DNA from: Actinomadura barringtoniae
Lineage (GTDB): Bacteria > Actinomycetota > Actinomycetes > Streptosporangiales > Streptosporangiaceae
Assembly (NCBI RefSeq): GCF_017573505.1
Contig: NZ_JAGEOJ010000001.1
Coordinates: 434,001 to 498,000 of the forward strand
Direction of reading: 5' to 3'
Length of the DNA: 64,000 nt
Shown: piece after piece, positions 1 to 9,395 of the stretch
Layout: every line of letters starts with the position of its first letter
How positions within the stretch are numbered: position 1 is the stretch's first letter
Translations under genes and position numbers: made by a program
Notes under the pieces: model-generated
The model's database searches: none
What the model saw: only the letters and a program-made list of their open reading frames with translations
Told to the model about the DNA's origin: nothing

Positions 1-53
1 AGGCGCCGCCCCGGGCGAAGATCGCGAAGCGATGTCGCGTTCGCCTCTGGAGT

Positions 54-87
54 GATGACCCGCGAGCCGCCAGGCGAGCGGGTCATC
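54..87 (-). terminator. Terminator-like hairpin after the DUF6504 gene
   Basis: A perfect 10-bp inverted repeat (GATGACCCGC at 54-63, GCGGGTCATC at 78-87) with a 14-nt loop lies 16 bases past the stop of the minus-strand DUF6504 gene. No T-tract follows, so this is either a weak intrinsic terminator of the GC-rich actinobacterial kind or a 3'-end stabilising structure. The remaining edge bases (1-53) show nothing I can call. Confidence 0.5.
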
Positions 88-103
88 ATGGAAGAAATCA
101 AAC

Positions 104-379
104 TCAGTCCCACACCCGCGAGAGCATCCAGGTGTCGGTCGCCGCGTCGTGGCGCAGCTCGTAGACCCCGATCTCCTGGTCCGGGCTGGCCTCGACGCGC
201 CAGAACTCCCGTTCACCGGGGGTCTCGGCCTCGGGCTGCTGCTCCCGCCACCAGTCGCGGGTCGTGACCCAGTGCTCCAGCACCCGCCGCACGGTGTAGA
301 GCCGGCCCCGCCAGACGAATCTGGTCGGACGCCCGTCGGTCACCCAGACGTCCACAGGATCGCCGAATACGCGAGTCAT
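104..379 (-). CDS. DUF6504 family protein (SOS-associated small protein)
   Basis: A 91-residue protein beginning MTRVFGDPVDVWV, rich in Trp and Arg, with the feel of the DUF6504 family: a short basic N-terminal strand, then VWRGRLYTVRRVLEHW and a Y-rich C-terminal strand. As I recall, this family is mostly actinobacterial and often sits beside the imuB/dnaE2 mutasome genes; its biochemical role is unknown. I chose the ATG at 379 because GGGGAGG lies just upstream and the conserved block starts there; the longer frame up to 544 has unlike composition. A near-perfect SOS box lies 60-75 bases upstream, so LexA control is likely. Family call fairly sure, function open. Confidence 0.7.
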   Translation of the reverse strand: MTRVFGDPVDVWVTDGRPTRFVWRGRLYTVRRVLEHWVTTRDWWREQQPEAETPGEREFWRVEASPDQEIGVYELRHDAATDTWMLSRVWD

Positions 380-438
380 CTGCCTCCCCCGGCCATTGAT
401 CATCCGATCGCCGCACGGGGGAAGGCATGCAGCCCGTT

Positions 439-454
439 TCGAACATACGTTCGC
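439..454 (-). promoter_or_regulatory. SOS box (LexA operator)
   Basis: TCGAACATACGTTCGC matches the actinobacterial LexA consensus TCGAAC-N4-GTTCGA at 11 of 12 fixed positions, and the GAAC-N4-GTTC core is perfect. On the minus strand it overlaps a possible -10 (TATGTT) and lies 60 bases before the DUF6504 start codon, where a repressor site is expected. Site seen; LexA binding inferred. Confidence 0.7.
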
Positions 455-602
455 CAACGAGTCTAGGGAAGGGCGCCCACGGGAGGCAAGGCGGGGGTCG
501 TCCGGAAGGTCGCCCCCGATATGTCCGGATGTCCGTTTCAGCACACGGCGGCGGAACGTTCAGCGTGCGCCAGGCAGGTGCTAGACAGGCGCCGGGCAGG
601 CG

Positions 603-893
603 CTAGGCGAGGAGTTGCAGGAGCCGGTCGGCGACCCGGGCCACGTCCGCGACGTCGGCGATCCCGCCGCCGGACCACAGGTAGGACCAGCCCTCGCCGG
701 ACGGGGTGGCGACCACCATCACCTGCCGCCGGGTCGTCGCGTTCGCCACGCCGAGCACCGACTCCTCGGGGCCGGCGAGGCGCCAGCGCAGGCCGCGCGC
801 CTCGGCCTCGTAGGCGAGTGCGGCGAGATGATGCCGCCGCACCTCGGCGATTTCCTGCGCACCGACAACAGACACCGCGACCAGCCGCCTCAT
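603..893 (-). CDS. Hypothetical protein, 96 aa
   Basis: I do not recognise this small protein. It begins MRRLVAVSVVGAQEIAEVRRHH, has an Ala/Arg-rich first half, then a predicted beta region (RRQVMVVATPSGEGWSYLWS) and a C-terminal helix ending DRLLQLLA. The ATG at 893 is preferred over 926 because GGAGGGGG lies eight bases before it. Codon use is typical of the window. There is no signal peptide or membrane segment, so it is presumably cytoplasmic. The short alpha-beta-alpha pattern could be a small regulatory or binding protein, but nothing in the context tells its role. Confidence 0.55.
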   Translation of the reverse strand: MRRLVAVSVVGAQEIAEVRRHHLAALAYEAEARGLRWRLAGPEESVLGVANATTRRQVMVVATPSGEGWSYLWSGGGIADVADVARVADRLLQLLA

Positions 894-1193
894 TCGGGGC
901 GCCCCCTCCGCGAACGGACGGGACACCGGCCGCCCGATGACCTCAGGTGATCGGACGGCGACATCCAGTGACCGGCTCCCAGCATGACCCGCGACAGTTG
1001 ATCACCGCATGGAAATCGCCAAGAGTCGGGCAACCTATTTCTGCCCACCCTCGCGACCTGGGCTACCTATCTCAGCGTCACTTCCTCCTTACGTAGGGCG
1101 GCAGTGATCCGACGGGCCGGGGACGGCGCTGTGCGGTGCCAGTTGAGGGGCCGTGATAAACATGCCACCGCACCACCGAACGAAGGGGTCCTG
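894..1193. other. 300-base gap with paired direct repeats and a small palindrome
   Basis: No convincing gene. It holds two 13-base direct repeats (GGGCAACCTATTT at 1028-1040 and GGGCTACCTATCT at 1060-1072) whose starts are 32 bases apart, about three helical turns, and an imperfect palindrome CCTTACGTAGG near 1087-1097. Either could be an operator for the TetR regulator that starts at 1194. Confidence 0.4.
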
Positions 1194-1847
1194 ATGGCCG
1201 CGTCCGGTTCGGCAGACCGCGCACTGTCCGGGAGCCTCGCGGGGCTGCGCGAGCGCAAGAAGCAGCGCACCCGCATCGCCCTCATCGACGCGGCGGCCGA
1301 CCTGTTCCTGGCCAAGGGGTACGAGACGACGACGATCGACGAGATCGTCGCCGCGGTGAACGTCTCCCAGCGCACCTTCTTCCGCTACTTCGCGGCCAAG
1401 GAAGACGTCGTGATCGACGTCATGGGCGACTACGACCAGCTCATGCTCGACGGCCTGGCCGCGCGCCCGCCCGGGGAACGGCCGTTCACCGCGCTGTTCC
1501 AGAGCCTGCGGCTGGTCCTGCAGACCATCGCCGAGAGCGGGCCGGACGAGACCGAGCGGTTCCGCAAGCTGCAGCAGCTGGTGGAGACCACGCCCGCACT
1601 GCTGGCGGCCCGCATGGCGCGTTACTCCGAGGTCGAGAAGGTGCACGCCGACGTGATCGCCCGGCGGCTCGGCATGGACCCCGAGACCGACCTGCGCCCG
1701 CACCTGATCGTCGCCGCCCACTTCGGCGCCGTCCGGGTGGCGTTCGAGGACTGCGCCAAGCACGAGATCTGGGACCCGCGCACGGTCGCGGCCCGGGTCG
1801 AGGAGACCGTCGACCTCGCCCACACCGCGCTGCGCGAGCTGGTCTGA
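1194..1847 (+). CDS. TetR family transcriptional regulator
   Basis: A 217-residue one-component repressor. The helix-turn-helix spans residues about 15-65 (RTRIALIDAAADLFLAKGYETTT followed by VAAVNVSQRTFFRYFAAKED), the classic TetR_N pattern. The C-terminal ligand domain (about 80-217) resembles the MftR-like/acyl-CoA-responsive subgroup in its final HFGAVRVAFEDC...TVAARVEETVDLAH stretch, but the ligand cannot be read from sequence. The ATG at 1194 has GAAGGGG upstream and fits the start of the conserved domain; the frame open from 1104 is less likely. It stands alone before the kinase array, with candidate operator repeats in the preceding gap. Confidence 0.85.
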   Translation: MAASGSADRALSGSLAGLRERKKQRTRIALIDAAADLFLAKGYETTTIDEIVAAVNVSQRTFFRYFAAKEDVVIDVMGDYDQLMLDGLAARPPGERPFTALFQSLRLVLQTIAESGPDETERFRKLQQLVETTPALLAARMARYSEVEKVHADVIARRLGMDPETDLRPHLIVAAHFGAVRVAFEDCAKHEIWDPRTVAARVEETVDLAHTALRELV

Positions 1848-1944
1848 TCCCCTGATGATCCCCTGACCGGCGGCCGTGCCGCCCGGTGCCGGAGCTTGTC
1901 AACCGAGCCCGGAACGCCCGTTCACCCCCTTAAGCTGATCTTTC

Positions 1945-3306
<1,362 letters not shown>

Positions 3307-3351
3307 GGTGTATCACCACAAATCCCTGAACCGACCCCCGTCAGGATCGAG

Positions 3352-5082
3352 ATGACCACGCACGCAGGAGAGAACGCCGGCTCCCTCCAGCCCGACGACC
3401 CCCGGGAGCTCGGTCCGTACCGGCTCATCGGCCGGCTCGGGCGGGGCGGCATGGGAACGGTCTTCCTGGGCGAGGATCCGTCCGGCCGCCGCGTCGCGGT
3501 CAAGGTGATCAACAGGGAGCTGGCCGGCGAGGCCGCGTTCCGCGAGCGCTTCCGCCGCGAGGTGACGGCCGCCCGCCAGGTCCGCCGGTTCTGCACCGCG
3601 CCGGTGATCGGCGCCGAGCTGGACCGCGATCCGCTGTACGTGGTCACCGAGTTCATCGAGGGGCCGAGTCTGGACCAGGCGGTCGCCGACCGGGGCGCGC
3701 TGCCCGGCTCGGACCTGGAGGGTCTGGCGGTCGGCGTCGCGACCGCCCTGGCCGCCATCCACGGCGCCGGGATCGTGCACCGCGACCTGAAGCCCGCCAA
3801 CGTGCTGCTGTCCTCGACCGGCCCGCGCGTGATCGACTTCGGCATCGCCCGCGCGCTGGACGCCGCCGAGGGCCCGACCCGTACCGGCCAGCTCGTCGGC
3901 ACGCCCAACTACCTGCCACCCGAGCTGCTGCGCGGCGAGCCGATCACGCCCGCCTCCGACGTGTTCTCGTGGGGCTGCGTCGTGGCGTTCGCGGGCACCG
4001 GCAGCGCACCGTTCGCCGGCAAGACGGTCCCGGAGATCTTCTACCGCGTCGCGCACGAGGCGCCGTCGCTGGGGGGCCTGGACGAGGACCTGCGCGAGCT
4101 GGTCACCGCCGCGCTCGACAAGAACCCGGACAACCGCCCGTCCGTGCAGGAACTGCTGGCCCGCCTGGTCGGCCACCAGGAGGTCAACCCGGCCCAGATC
4201 GCCGAGACCGTTCAGGCAAGCTGGCACGGTCCGGGCCCGACCGAGGTCATCCCGCCGCCCAAGCCGACCGCGGTCATGGGCGCCGAGACCACCCGCCGCG
4301 ACCCGCCGACCGGCTACGGCCCGCCGCCCACCCGGGTCTCCCCGCCACCACCGGGACGGTCCGGGCTCGCCGCGCTCCCCCGCAAGCCGCTCATCATCGG
4401 CGCCGCCGCCCTCGCCGCCGTCCTGGTGCTGGGCGTGGCCGCGTACGCGCTGCTGCGCTCGGACGGCCCGCCGAGCGCCACCACCTTCTTCAGCGACGAC
4501 TTCTCCAGCGACAAGTCCGGCTGGTACGGCGGCAACTACACCAGCGGCCAGGGCTACGAGAACGGCCACTACCGGGTCGATCTGACCAGCGACGACTTCA
4601 ACGTCGACTCCTCGCCGATCGACACCACCAAGAAGACGCTCCCAAAGAAGGTCCTGGTGAGCGCCTCCGCGACCGTGGCCTCCGGCCCCGACTACGGCCA
4701 GTTCGGCGTCTTCTGCCGCGGCTCGCAGAAGAGCGGCGAGGAGTCCGGCTACCAGTTCCTGGTACGCAAGGACGGCAAGGGCGCGACCCTCCGGAAGATG
4801 ACCCCCGGTAAGGGCACCAAGGAGCTCGCCTCGGCCGACACGGCGAGCGGCTACCACAAAGGCAAGTCCAACCGGATCCAGCTGGCCTGCGAGGAGGAGA
4901 GCGGCGGCAAGAAGGTCGCGATGCACGCCTGGCTGAACGGGTCGTCGGTCCTGTCCGCCACCGATGAGGACGGCCCGAACCCGAACAACAACGCCGGCGT
5001 CGTCACCTCGCGGGTGAGCCAGTCCACCGAGATGGTGACCGTGGACTACGACGACTTCGAGATCGGCGAGATCAAGGGCTGA
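3352..5082 (+). CDS. Membrane Ser/Thr protein kinase with extracytoplasmic beta-sandwich-like sensor
   Basis: A 576-residue PknB-like receptor kinase. The cytoplasmic kinase domain (about 20-275) has GRGGMGTVF, Lys51, HRDLKPAN (Asp145), DFG at 162-164 and GTPNYLPPE. A Pro-rich juxtamembrane linker (300-335) leads to one TM helix (about 346-368, PLIIGAAALAAVLVLGVAAYALL). The extracytoplasmic part (370-576) begins FFSDDFSSDKSGWYGG and ends DYDDFEIGEIKG, a layout like the concanavalin/DUF1080-type glucanase or lectin fold: paired DDF motifs at the ends with repeated strands between. That suggests a binding domain for a polysaccharide or wall ligand; the ligand is unknown. It lies 45 bases after the first kinase, and its last 11 bases overlap the convergent hydrolase gene. 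Confidence 0.9.
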   Translation: MTTHAGENAGSLQPDDPRELGPYRLIGRLGRGGMGTVFLGEDPSGRRVAVKVINRELAGEAAFRERFRREVTAARQVRRFCTAPVIGAELDRDPLYVVTEFIEGPSLDQAVADRGALPGSDLEGLAVGVATALAAIHGAGIVHRDLKPANVLLSSTGPRVIDFGIARALDAAEGPTRTGQLVGTPNYLPPELLRGEPITPASDVFSWGCVVAFAGTGSAPFAGKTVPEIFYRVAHEAPSLGGLDEDLRELVTAALDKNPDNRPSVQELLARLVGHQEVNPAQIAETVQASWHGPGPTEVIPPPKPTAVMGAETTRRDPPTGYGPPPTRVSPPPPGRSGLAALPRKPLIIGAAALAAVLVLGVAAYALLRSDGPPSATTFFSDDFSSDKSGWYGGNYTSGQGYENGHYRVDLTSDDFNVDSSPIDTTKKTLPKKVLVSASATVASGPDYGQFGVFCRGSQKSGEESGYQFLVRKDGKGATLRKMTPGKGTKELASADTASGYHKGKSNRIQLACEEESGGKKVAMHAWLNGSSVLSATDEDGPNPNNNAGVVTSRVSQSTEMVTVDYDDFEIGEIKG

Positions 5083-6124
5083 CCTGGTCGGCGGACTCAA
5101 CGGACTCGGCAGGCGCGGCGGGCCCAGCGGCGGACTCGCCGGGCGCGGCGGAGGCTGCGGGCAGGTAGGTGCGGAGCCAGCGGCTCAGCTCGGCGAAGAC
5201 CTGGTCGCGGGCGGGCTTGGGCGACAGGACCAGGTCGTGCAGGCCGCCGTCGATCCGTACGAGCGTGACGTGGGGGCCGAGGCCCGGCGCCCAGCGGGCC
5301 ATGTGCGCGACGTCCAGCACGGCGTCGGCGGCCGAGACCTCGCCCACGCCGAGCCCGCGCTTGATCCGTACGCTCCGTTCCGAGGCCATGACCAGCACCG
5401 GGACGTCGATGCCGAGCCCGGCGTGCACCCGCAGCTGGCCGCGCCGGATCGCCGCCAGCCACCCGGCCCGGACCGGGAAGCCGAGCAGCGGCTTCCAGCC
5501 CAGGTCGAAGCTCCATTCGCCCTCATGGTCACTGTGCAGGCTGCGCACATAGAGGTCGCTCACCCCGGCGGGCAGCTTGGCCTGCGGGAAACGGCCGCGC
5601 AGCGCCCTGGCCAGGCCCGCGCCGAGCTTGCGCATCACCAGCGGCTCGGCGATGTCCAGGAACGGGCTGTTGAGGAAGACCGCGTCCACCAGGCCCTGGC
5701 CCTTCACCCGGTCGGCCCACAGCGAGGCGATCAGGCCGCCGGTCGAGTGGCCGTTCAGCAGCAGGACGTCGTGACCGTCCTCCTCCCGGATGATCCGGAC
5801 CGCCTCGTCGATCTCGGGGTAGTGGTCGGTGAGGCTGCCGACGAAGTTCGGGGTCTGGTGCGGGCGCAGCGACCGGCCGTACTTGCGCAGGTCGAGGGCG
5901 TAGAAGTCGAAGCCCTGCTCGACGTAGAAGTCGGCCAGGTGCGTCTGGAAGAAGTAGTCGACGAAACCGTGCACGTACAGAACGGCACGCCGGGAGGGGG
6001 CGGCGTCCGGCGTGCTTCCGCGGCGCCGCACGAGGGTGGCGACGACCTCGCCCTCGGAGTCGGTCCCCAGGGGGAGCTCGATGGCCTCGTAATCGGGCCC
6101 CAGCACGTCCACGGTCGCGTCCAT
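5072..6124 (-). CDS. Alpha/beta hydrolase (serine lysophospholipase-like)
   Basis: A 350-residue alpha/beta-hydrolase-fold enzyme. Seen: oxyanion region YVHGFVDYFF (50-59), nucleophile elbow GHSTGG with Ser127, an acid candidate in the VLVMASERSVR region and His in GGLHDLVLS near the C-terminus. A short helical lid (residues 135-215) follows the elbow, as in monoacylglycerol-lipase/lysophospholipase-like members. The last 30 residues are Ala/Pro/Glu-rich and probably disordered. No signal peptide, so cytoplasmic. The substrate cannot be told. It runs head-to-tail against the kinase on its left (11-base overlap) and is divergent from the kinase at 6193, 68 bases away. Confidence 0.82.
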   Translation of the reverse strand: MDATVDVLGPDYEAIELPLGTDSEGEVVATLVRRRGSTPDAAPSRRAVLYVHGFVDYFFQTHLADFYVEQGFDFYALDLRKYGRSLRPHQTPNFVGSLTDHYPEIDEAVRIIREEDGHDVLLLNGHSTGGLIASLWADRVKGQGLVDAVFLNSPFLDIAEPLVMRKLGAGLARALRGRFPQAKLPAGVSDLYVRSLHSDHEGEWSFDLGWKPLLGFPVRAGWLAAIRRGQLRVHAGLGIDVPVLVMASERSVRIKRGLGVGEVSAADAVLDVAHMARWAPGLGPHVTLVRIDGGLHDLVLSPKPARDQVFAELSRWLRTYLPAASAAPGESAAGPAAPAESVESADQVSP

Positions 6125-6192
6125 GGTGTCAGCGTATGGGACGGTAGATCCTCGCCCCCGCGATCTTCCCCACCGGAACCACTGGAGCCCCG

Positions 6193-7869
6193 ATGACCGA
6201 ACCCCTGCGAACGGCCGACCCGACGCGGCTCGGCGCGTACCGGATCACCGGGCGCCTCGGCCGCGGCGGCATGGGCACGGTCTACCGGGGCGAGGACGAG
6301 GCCGGGCACCCGGTCGCGGTCAAGGTGATCAACCCCGAGCTGACCAGCGACCCGGCGTTCCGCGAACGGTTCCGGCGCGAGGTGACGGCGGCGCGCCGGG
6401 TCCGGCGCTTCTCGACCGCCGCGGTGCTGGACGCGCGGCTGGACGGCGAGCCGCTGTACGTGGTGACCGAGTTCGTGGACGGCCCGACGCTCGAGCAGGC
6501 CGTGGAGGAGAACGGGCCGCTGCGGGGCGGGGCGCTGGAGGGGCTGGCGGTCGGCATCGCCACCGCGCTCAGCACGATCCACGGGGCGGGGATCGTGCAC
6601 CGCGACCTGAAGCCGGCGAACGTGATGCTCTCCCCGACCGGACCGCGTGTGATCGACTTCGGCATCGCGCGGGCGATGGACACCGAGAAGGGCGAGGCGA
6701 GCGGCATCACGCGGACCGGGCAGTTCGTCGGGACGCCCGCCTACATCGCGCCGGAGATCATGCAGGGCGGCGAGGTGACGGCCGCGGCGGACGTGTTCGC
6801 GTGGGGCTGCGTCGTCGCGTACGCCGGAACGGGCCGCGCACCGTTCGACGCCACCAACGTTCCGGCGATCCTTTACCAGGTTTCGCACGGGACGCCCGTG
6901 CTGGACGGCCTGGACGCGGACATGCACGATCTGGTCGCCGCCGCCCTCGACAAGGACCCGGCCAAGCGCCCGAGCTCCAAGGACCTGCTCGCGCAGCTGG
7001 TCGAGCACACCGGCGCCGAGACCGACCCGATGTCCGCGATGTCCGCGCGGACCAGGTCGGACGCCGCGTCGCAGTCGCCGACGCTCGTGGTGCCGCCCGC
7101 CATGCAGCCGCAGCCCGACTCGGGCGGGCGCCGGAACCTCTGGCGGTACCTGCCCTGGCTGATCCCCATCCCGCTCGTCGCGGCGGGGATCGTCGGGTGG
7201 ACGCTCGTACGGTCCGACGACGCCAAGGGCGACGCCCGGGGCGACAACGGGACCGGGGCCGGGGCCGAGCGGCCTCCCGCGGCGGGCGCGCAGGTCATCC
7301 CGCAGGAGAACTTCTCGGTGGACGACTCCGACTGGACCTACGACATGCCCGGCTGCGGCAAGGTCGCCGACGGCACGTACAACGTGGAGGCCGGGGGCGC
7401 GCAGAGCTACAAGCTGTGCGACGTCCCCGGGTCGATCAACGAGCTGCCCGCGCGGATGCTCTACGACATGCGGATCAAGCTGGCCGCGGGCCCGACCGGC
7501 CGCGCGTGGGCCGCCGGGATCGTTCCGGTCGGCCACCCCGACGGCCGGTACTCGGTCGCGGTCCGCTCGGACGGCACCGTACGGCTGCGCAAGGCCCTGA
7601 AGGGCAAGGACACCGAGCTCCGGTCCGCGAAGATCAAGGGCTTCCGCGCGGACGGCTTCACCCGGCTCCAGGTCCTCATGGACGCGACCGGCAGCGGCGT
7701 CACGCTCAAGGTCTGGGCGAACGGCACGATGGCCTTCGCGCTCACCGACGACGAGCGGCCCCTCAAGGACGGCCAGATGCAGATCATGGTGAACCGCCCG
7801 GGCCAGGGCCCGAACGCCCTGGCCAAGTTCGACGACTTCTCGGTCTCCGCTCCCCCGGCCAGGCGCTGA
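6193..7869 (+). CDS. Membrane Ser/Thr protein kinase with extracytoplasmic domain
   Basis: A 558-residue PknB-like kinase, close in its kinase domain to the ones at 3352 and 9396. Residues about 13-265 hold GRGGMGTVY, Lys44, HRDLKPAN (Asp138), DFG at 155-157 and GTPAYIAPE. One TM helix (about 318-338, LPWLIPIPLVAAGIVGWTLV) is preceded by a short Trp/Arg patch. The outer domain (about 345-558) begins ENFSVDDSDW, has a Cys pair (MPGCGKVADG and YKLCDVPG) that could form a disulfide outside the cell, and ends FDDFSVSAPPARR. The start has GGAG nine bases upstream. Its final codons merge into a run of 10-bp repeats (7862-7911). Confidence 0.9.
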   Translation: MTEPLRTADPTRLGAYRITGRLGRGGMGTVYRGEDEAGHPVAVKVINPELTSDPAFRERFRREVTAARRVRRFSTAAVLDARLDGEPLYVVTEFVDGPTLEQAVEENGPLRGGALEGLAVGIATALSTIHGAGIVHRDLKPANVMLSPTGPRVIDFGIARAMDTEKGEASGITRTGQFVGTPAYIAPEIMQGGEVTAAADVFAWGCVVAYAGTGRAPFDATNVPAILYQVSHGTPVLDGLDADMHDLVAAALDKDPAKRPSSKDLLAQLVEHTGAETDPMSAMSARTRSDAASQSPTLVVPPAMQPQPDSGGRRNLWRYLPWLIPIPLVAAGIVGWTLVRSDDAKGDARGDNGTGAGAERPPAAGAQVIPQENFSVDDSDWTYDMPGCGKVADGTYNVEAGGAQSYKLCDVPGSINELPARMLYDMRIKLAAGPTGRAWAAGIVPVGHPDGRYSVAVRSDGTVRLRKALKGKDTELRSAKIKGFRADGFTRLQVLMDATGSGVTLKVWANGTMAFALTDDERPLKDGQMQIMVNRPGQGPNALAKFDDFSVSAPPARR

Positions 7870-7911
7870 CCGGCGCTGACCGGCGCCGACGGGCGCCGAC
7901 GGGCGCTGATC
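7862..7911 (+). repeat. Five tandem 10-bp repeats across the kinase stop codon
   Basis: Five imperfect copies of GGCGCTGACC/GGCGCCGACG/GGCGCTGATC run in strict 10-base steps from inside the last kinase codons into the spacer before the permease. The 10-bp period puts each copy on the same helix face. The repeat carries several TGA triplets. It may be simple slippage or a protein-binding array. Confidence 0.5.
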
Positions 7912-7931
7912 AAGCTACGGACATCCTCACT

Positions 7932-7943
7932 TACGATTATGGG
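7932..7943 (+). promoter_or_regulatory. Candidate -10 element for a leaderless permease mRNA
   Basis: TACGAT at 7932-7937 fits the actinobacterial -10 pattern (TANNNT) and is followed by only six bases before the ATG at 7944, the spacing typical of leaderless transcripts. No Shine-Dalgarno sequence is present. The -35 region is not clear. Confidence 0.4.
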
Positions 7944-9344
7944 ATGTCCGAAATGAACTCCACCTCCGGAGGGCTCAAGACCGGGCTGCGCCGCCGCCAC
8001 ATGACGATGCTGGCGATCGGCGGCGCGGTCGGCGCCGGCCTGTTCGTCGGGTCCGGCGCGGTGATCAGGACGGCCGGGCCCGCCGCGATCCTGTCGTACG
8101 CGGTCGCCGGGCTCATCGTCCTGTGCGTGCTGCGGGCGCTCGGCGAGATGGTGGTGGCGCGGCCGGTGGCGGGATCGCTGGCCGAGTACGCCCGGATGGC
8201 GCTCGGGCCGTTCGCGGGGTTCACGATCGGCTGGCTCTACTGGTACCTGTACGTGATCCTCGTCGGCGCCGAGGCGGTCGCGGGCGCCGCCATCCTCGCC
8301 ACCTGGATCGACCTCCCCCAGTGGACCCTGGCGGCGGCCCTCCTGATCGTCATGACGGCCGTCAACCTGATCTCGGTGCGGTCCTTCGGCGAGTTCGAGT
8401 TCTGGTTCGCCTCGATCAAGGTCGCGGCGATCCTGGTCTTCCTGGTCCTCGGCATCCTCTACGTCCTCGGGCTCTGGCCGGACTCCCGCGCGGGCCTGGG
8501 CAACCTCACCGACCATGGCGGCATGCTGCCGAACGGCCTGACCTCGGTCTTCACCGCGATCGTCGCCGTGATGTTCGCGTTCGGCGGCACCGAGATCGTC
8601 ACCATCGCGGCCGCCGAGAGCAAGGAGCCGGGGCGCGCGGTCGCCAAGGCCACCGGCAACGTCCTGTGGCGCGTCGCGCTGTTCTACGTCGGCTCGATCT
8701 TCCTCGTCGTCGCGATCCTGCCGTGGAACGACGCCAAGGTCCTCACCAGCCCGTTCGTCAGCGCACTGAACGAGATCGGCATCCCGGCCGCCGGCACCGT
8801 CATGCAGGCCGTGATCCTCACCGCCGTCCTGTCGGTGCTCAACTCGGCGATCTACGTCTCGTCCCGCATGCTGTACGTGCTGACCCGCGACGGCGACGCG
8901 CCCGCGGGCCTGGTCAAGCTGAACGCCCGGGGCGTCCCGGTCCGCGCGATCCTGCTCGGCACGGTCGCCGCCTGGGCGGCGGTCATCGCCTCCTACGTCT
9001 CCCCCGACCAGGTGTTCAAGTTCTTGATGAACTCCATCGGGGTCATCCTGGCGTTCGTCTACCTGGCCATCCTGATCTCGCAGCTGCGCCTCCGCGTCCG
9101 TCTCCAGCGCGAGGACCCGGCCAGCCTCACCTACAAGATGTGGGGCTTCCCGGTCATCACGCTCCTGGTCATCGCCGCGCTCCTGGCCGTGCTGATCTCC
9201 ATGGCGTTCATGGCCGAGCAGCGCTCCCAGCTGCTCGCGTCCATCATCAGCCTGGTCGTGGTCGCCGCCCTCTATCCCCTCCGCAAGCGCTTCGGCCGCA
9301 CCCGGCCCGTCACCGGTGAGCAGGAACTGGCCAAGGTCGGCTGA
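7944..9344 (+). CDS. Amino acid permease (APC/AAT family)
   Basis: A 466-residue inner-membrane transporter of the amino acid-polyamine-cation superfamily, AAT branch (GABA/aromatic/basic amino-acid permeases). TM1 carries the family motif IGGAVGAGLFVGSG; about 12 hydrophobic helices follow, including VMFAFGGTEIVTIAAAESKEP (TM6 and following loop), typical of proton symporters. The N-terminus (MSEMNSTSGGLKTGLRRRHM) is short and cytoplasmic. Substrate specificity cannot be assigned. It lies between two kinase genes, so phosphorylation by a neighbour is conceivable but unsupported. The ATG at 7944 agrees with the leaderless promoter; the ATG three codons on is the alternative. Confidence 0.9.
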   Translation: MSEMNSTSGGLKTGLRRRHMTMLAIGGAVGAGLFVGSGAVIRTAGPAAILSYAVAGLIVLCVLRALGEMVVARPVAGSLAEYARMALGPFAGFTIGWLYWYLYVILVGAEAVAGAAILATWIDLPQWTLAAALLIVMTAVNLISVRSFGEFEFWFASIKVAAILVFLVLGILYVLGLWPDSRAGLGNLTDHGGMLPNGLTSVFTAIVAVMFAFGGTEIVTIAAAESKEPGRAVAKATGNVLWRVALFYVGSIFLVVAILPWNDAKVLTSPFVSALNEIGIPAAGTVMQAVILTAVLSVLNSAIYVSSRMLYVLTRDGDAPAGLVKLNARGVPVRAILLGTVAAWAAVIASYVSPDQVFKFLMNSIGVILAFVYLAILISQLRLRVRLQREDPASLTYKMWGFPVITLLVIAALLAVLISMAFMAEQRSQLLASIISLVVVAALYPLRKRFGRTRPVTGEQELAKVG

Positions 9345-9395
9345 CCGTGCGAACGTGGATCTCGTCCTCCGCATCTCAAAGGTGTGGGAGGGGAG

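Noticed and set aside
6123..7943. Upstream part of a 1073-codon frame before the amino-acid permease
   Set aside because: Out-of-frame reading of the kinase gene; the permease family begins at the ATG at 7944.
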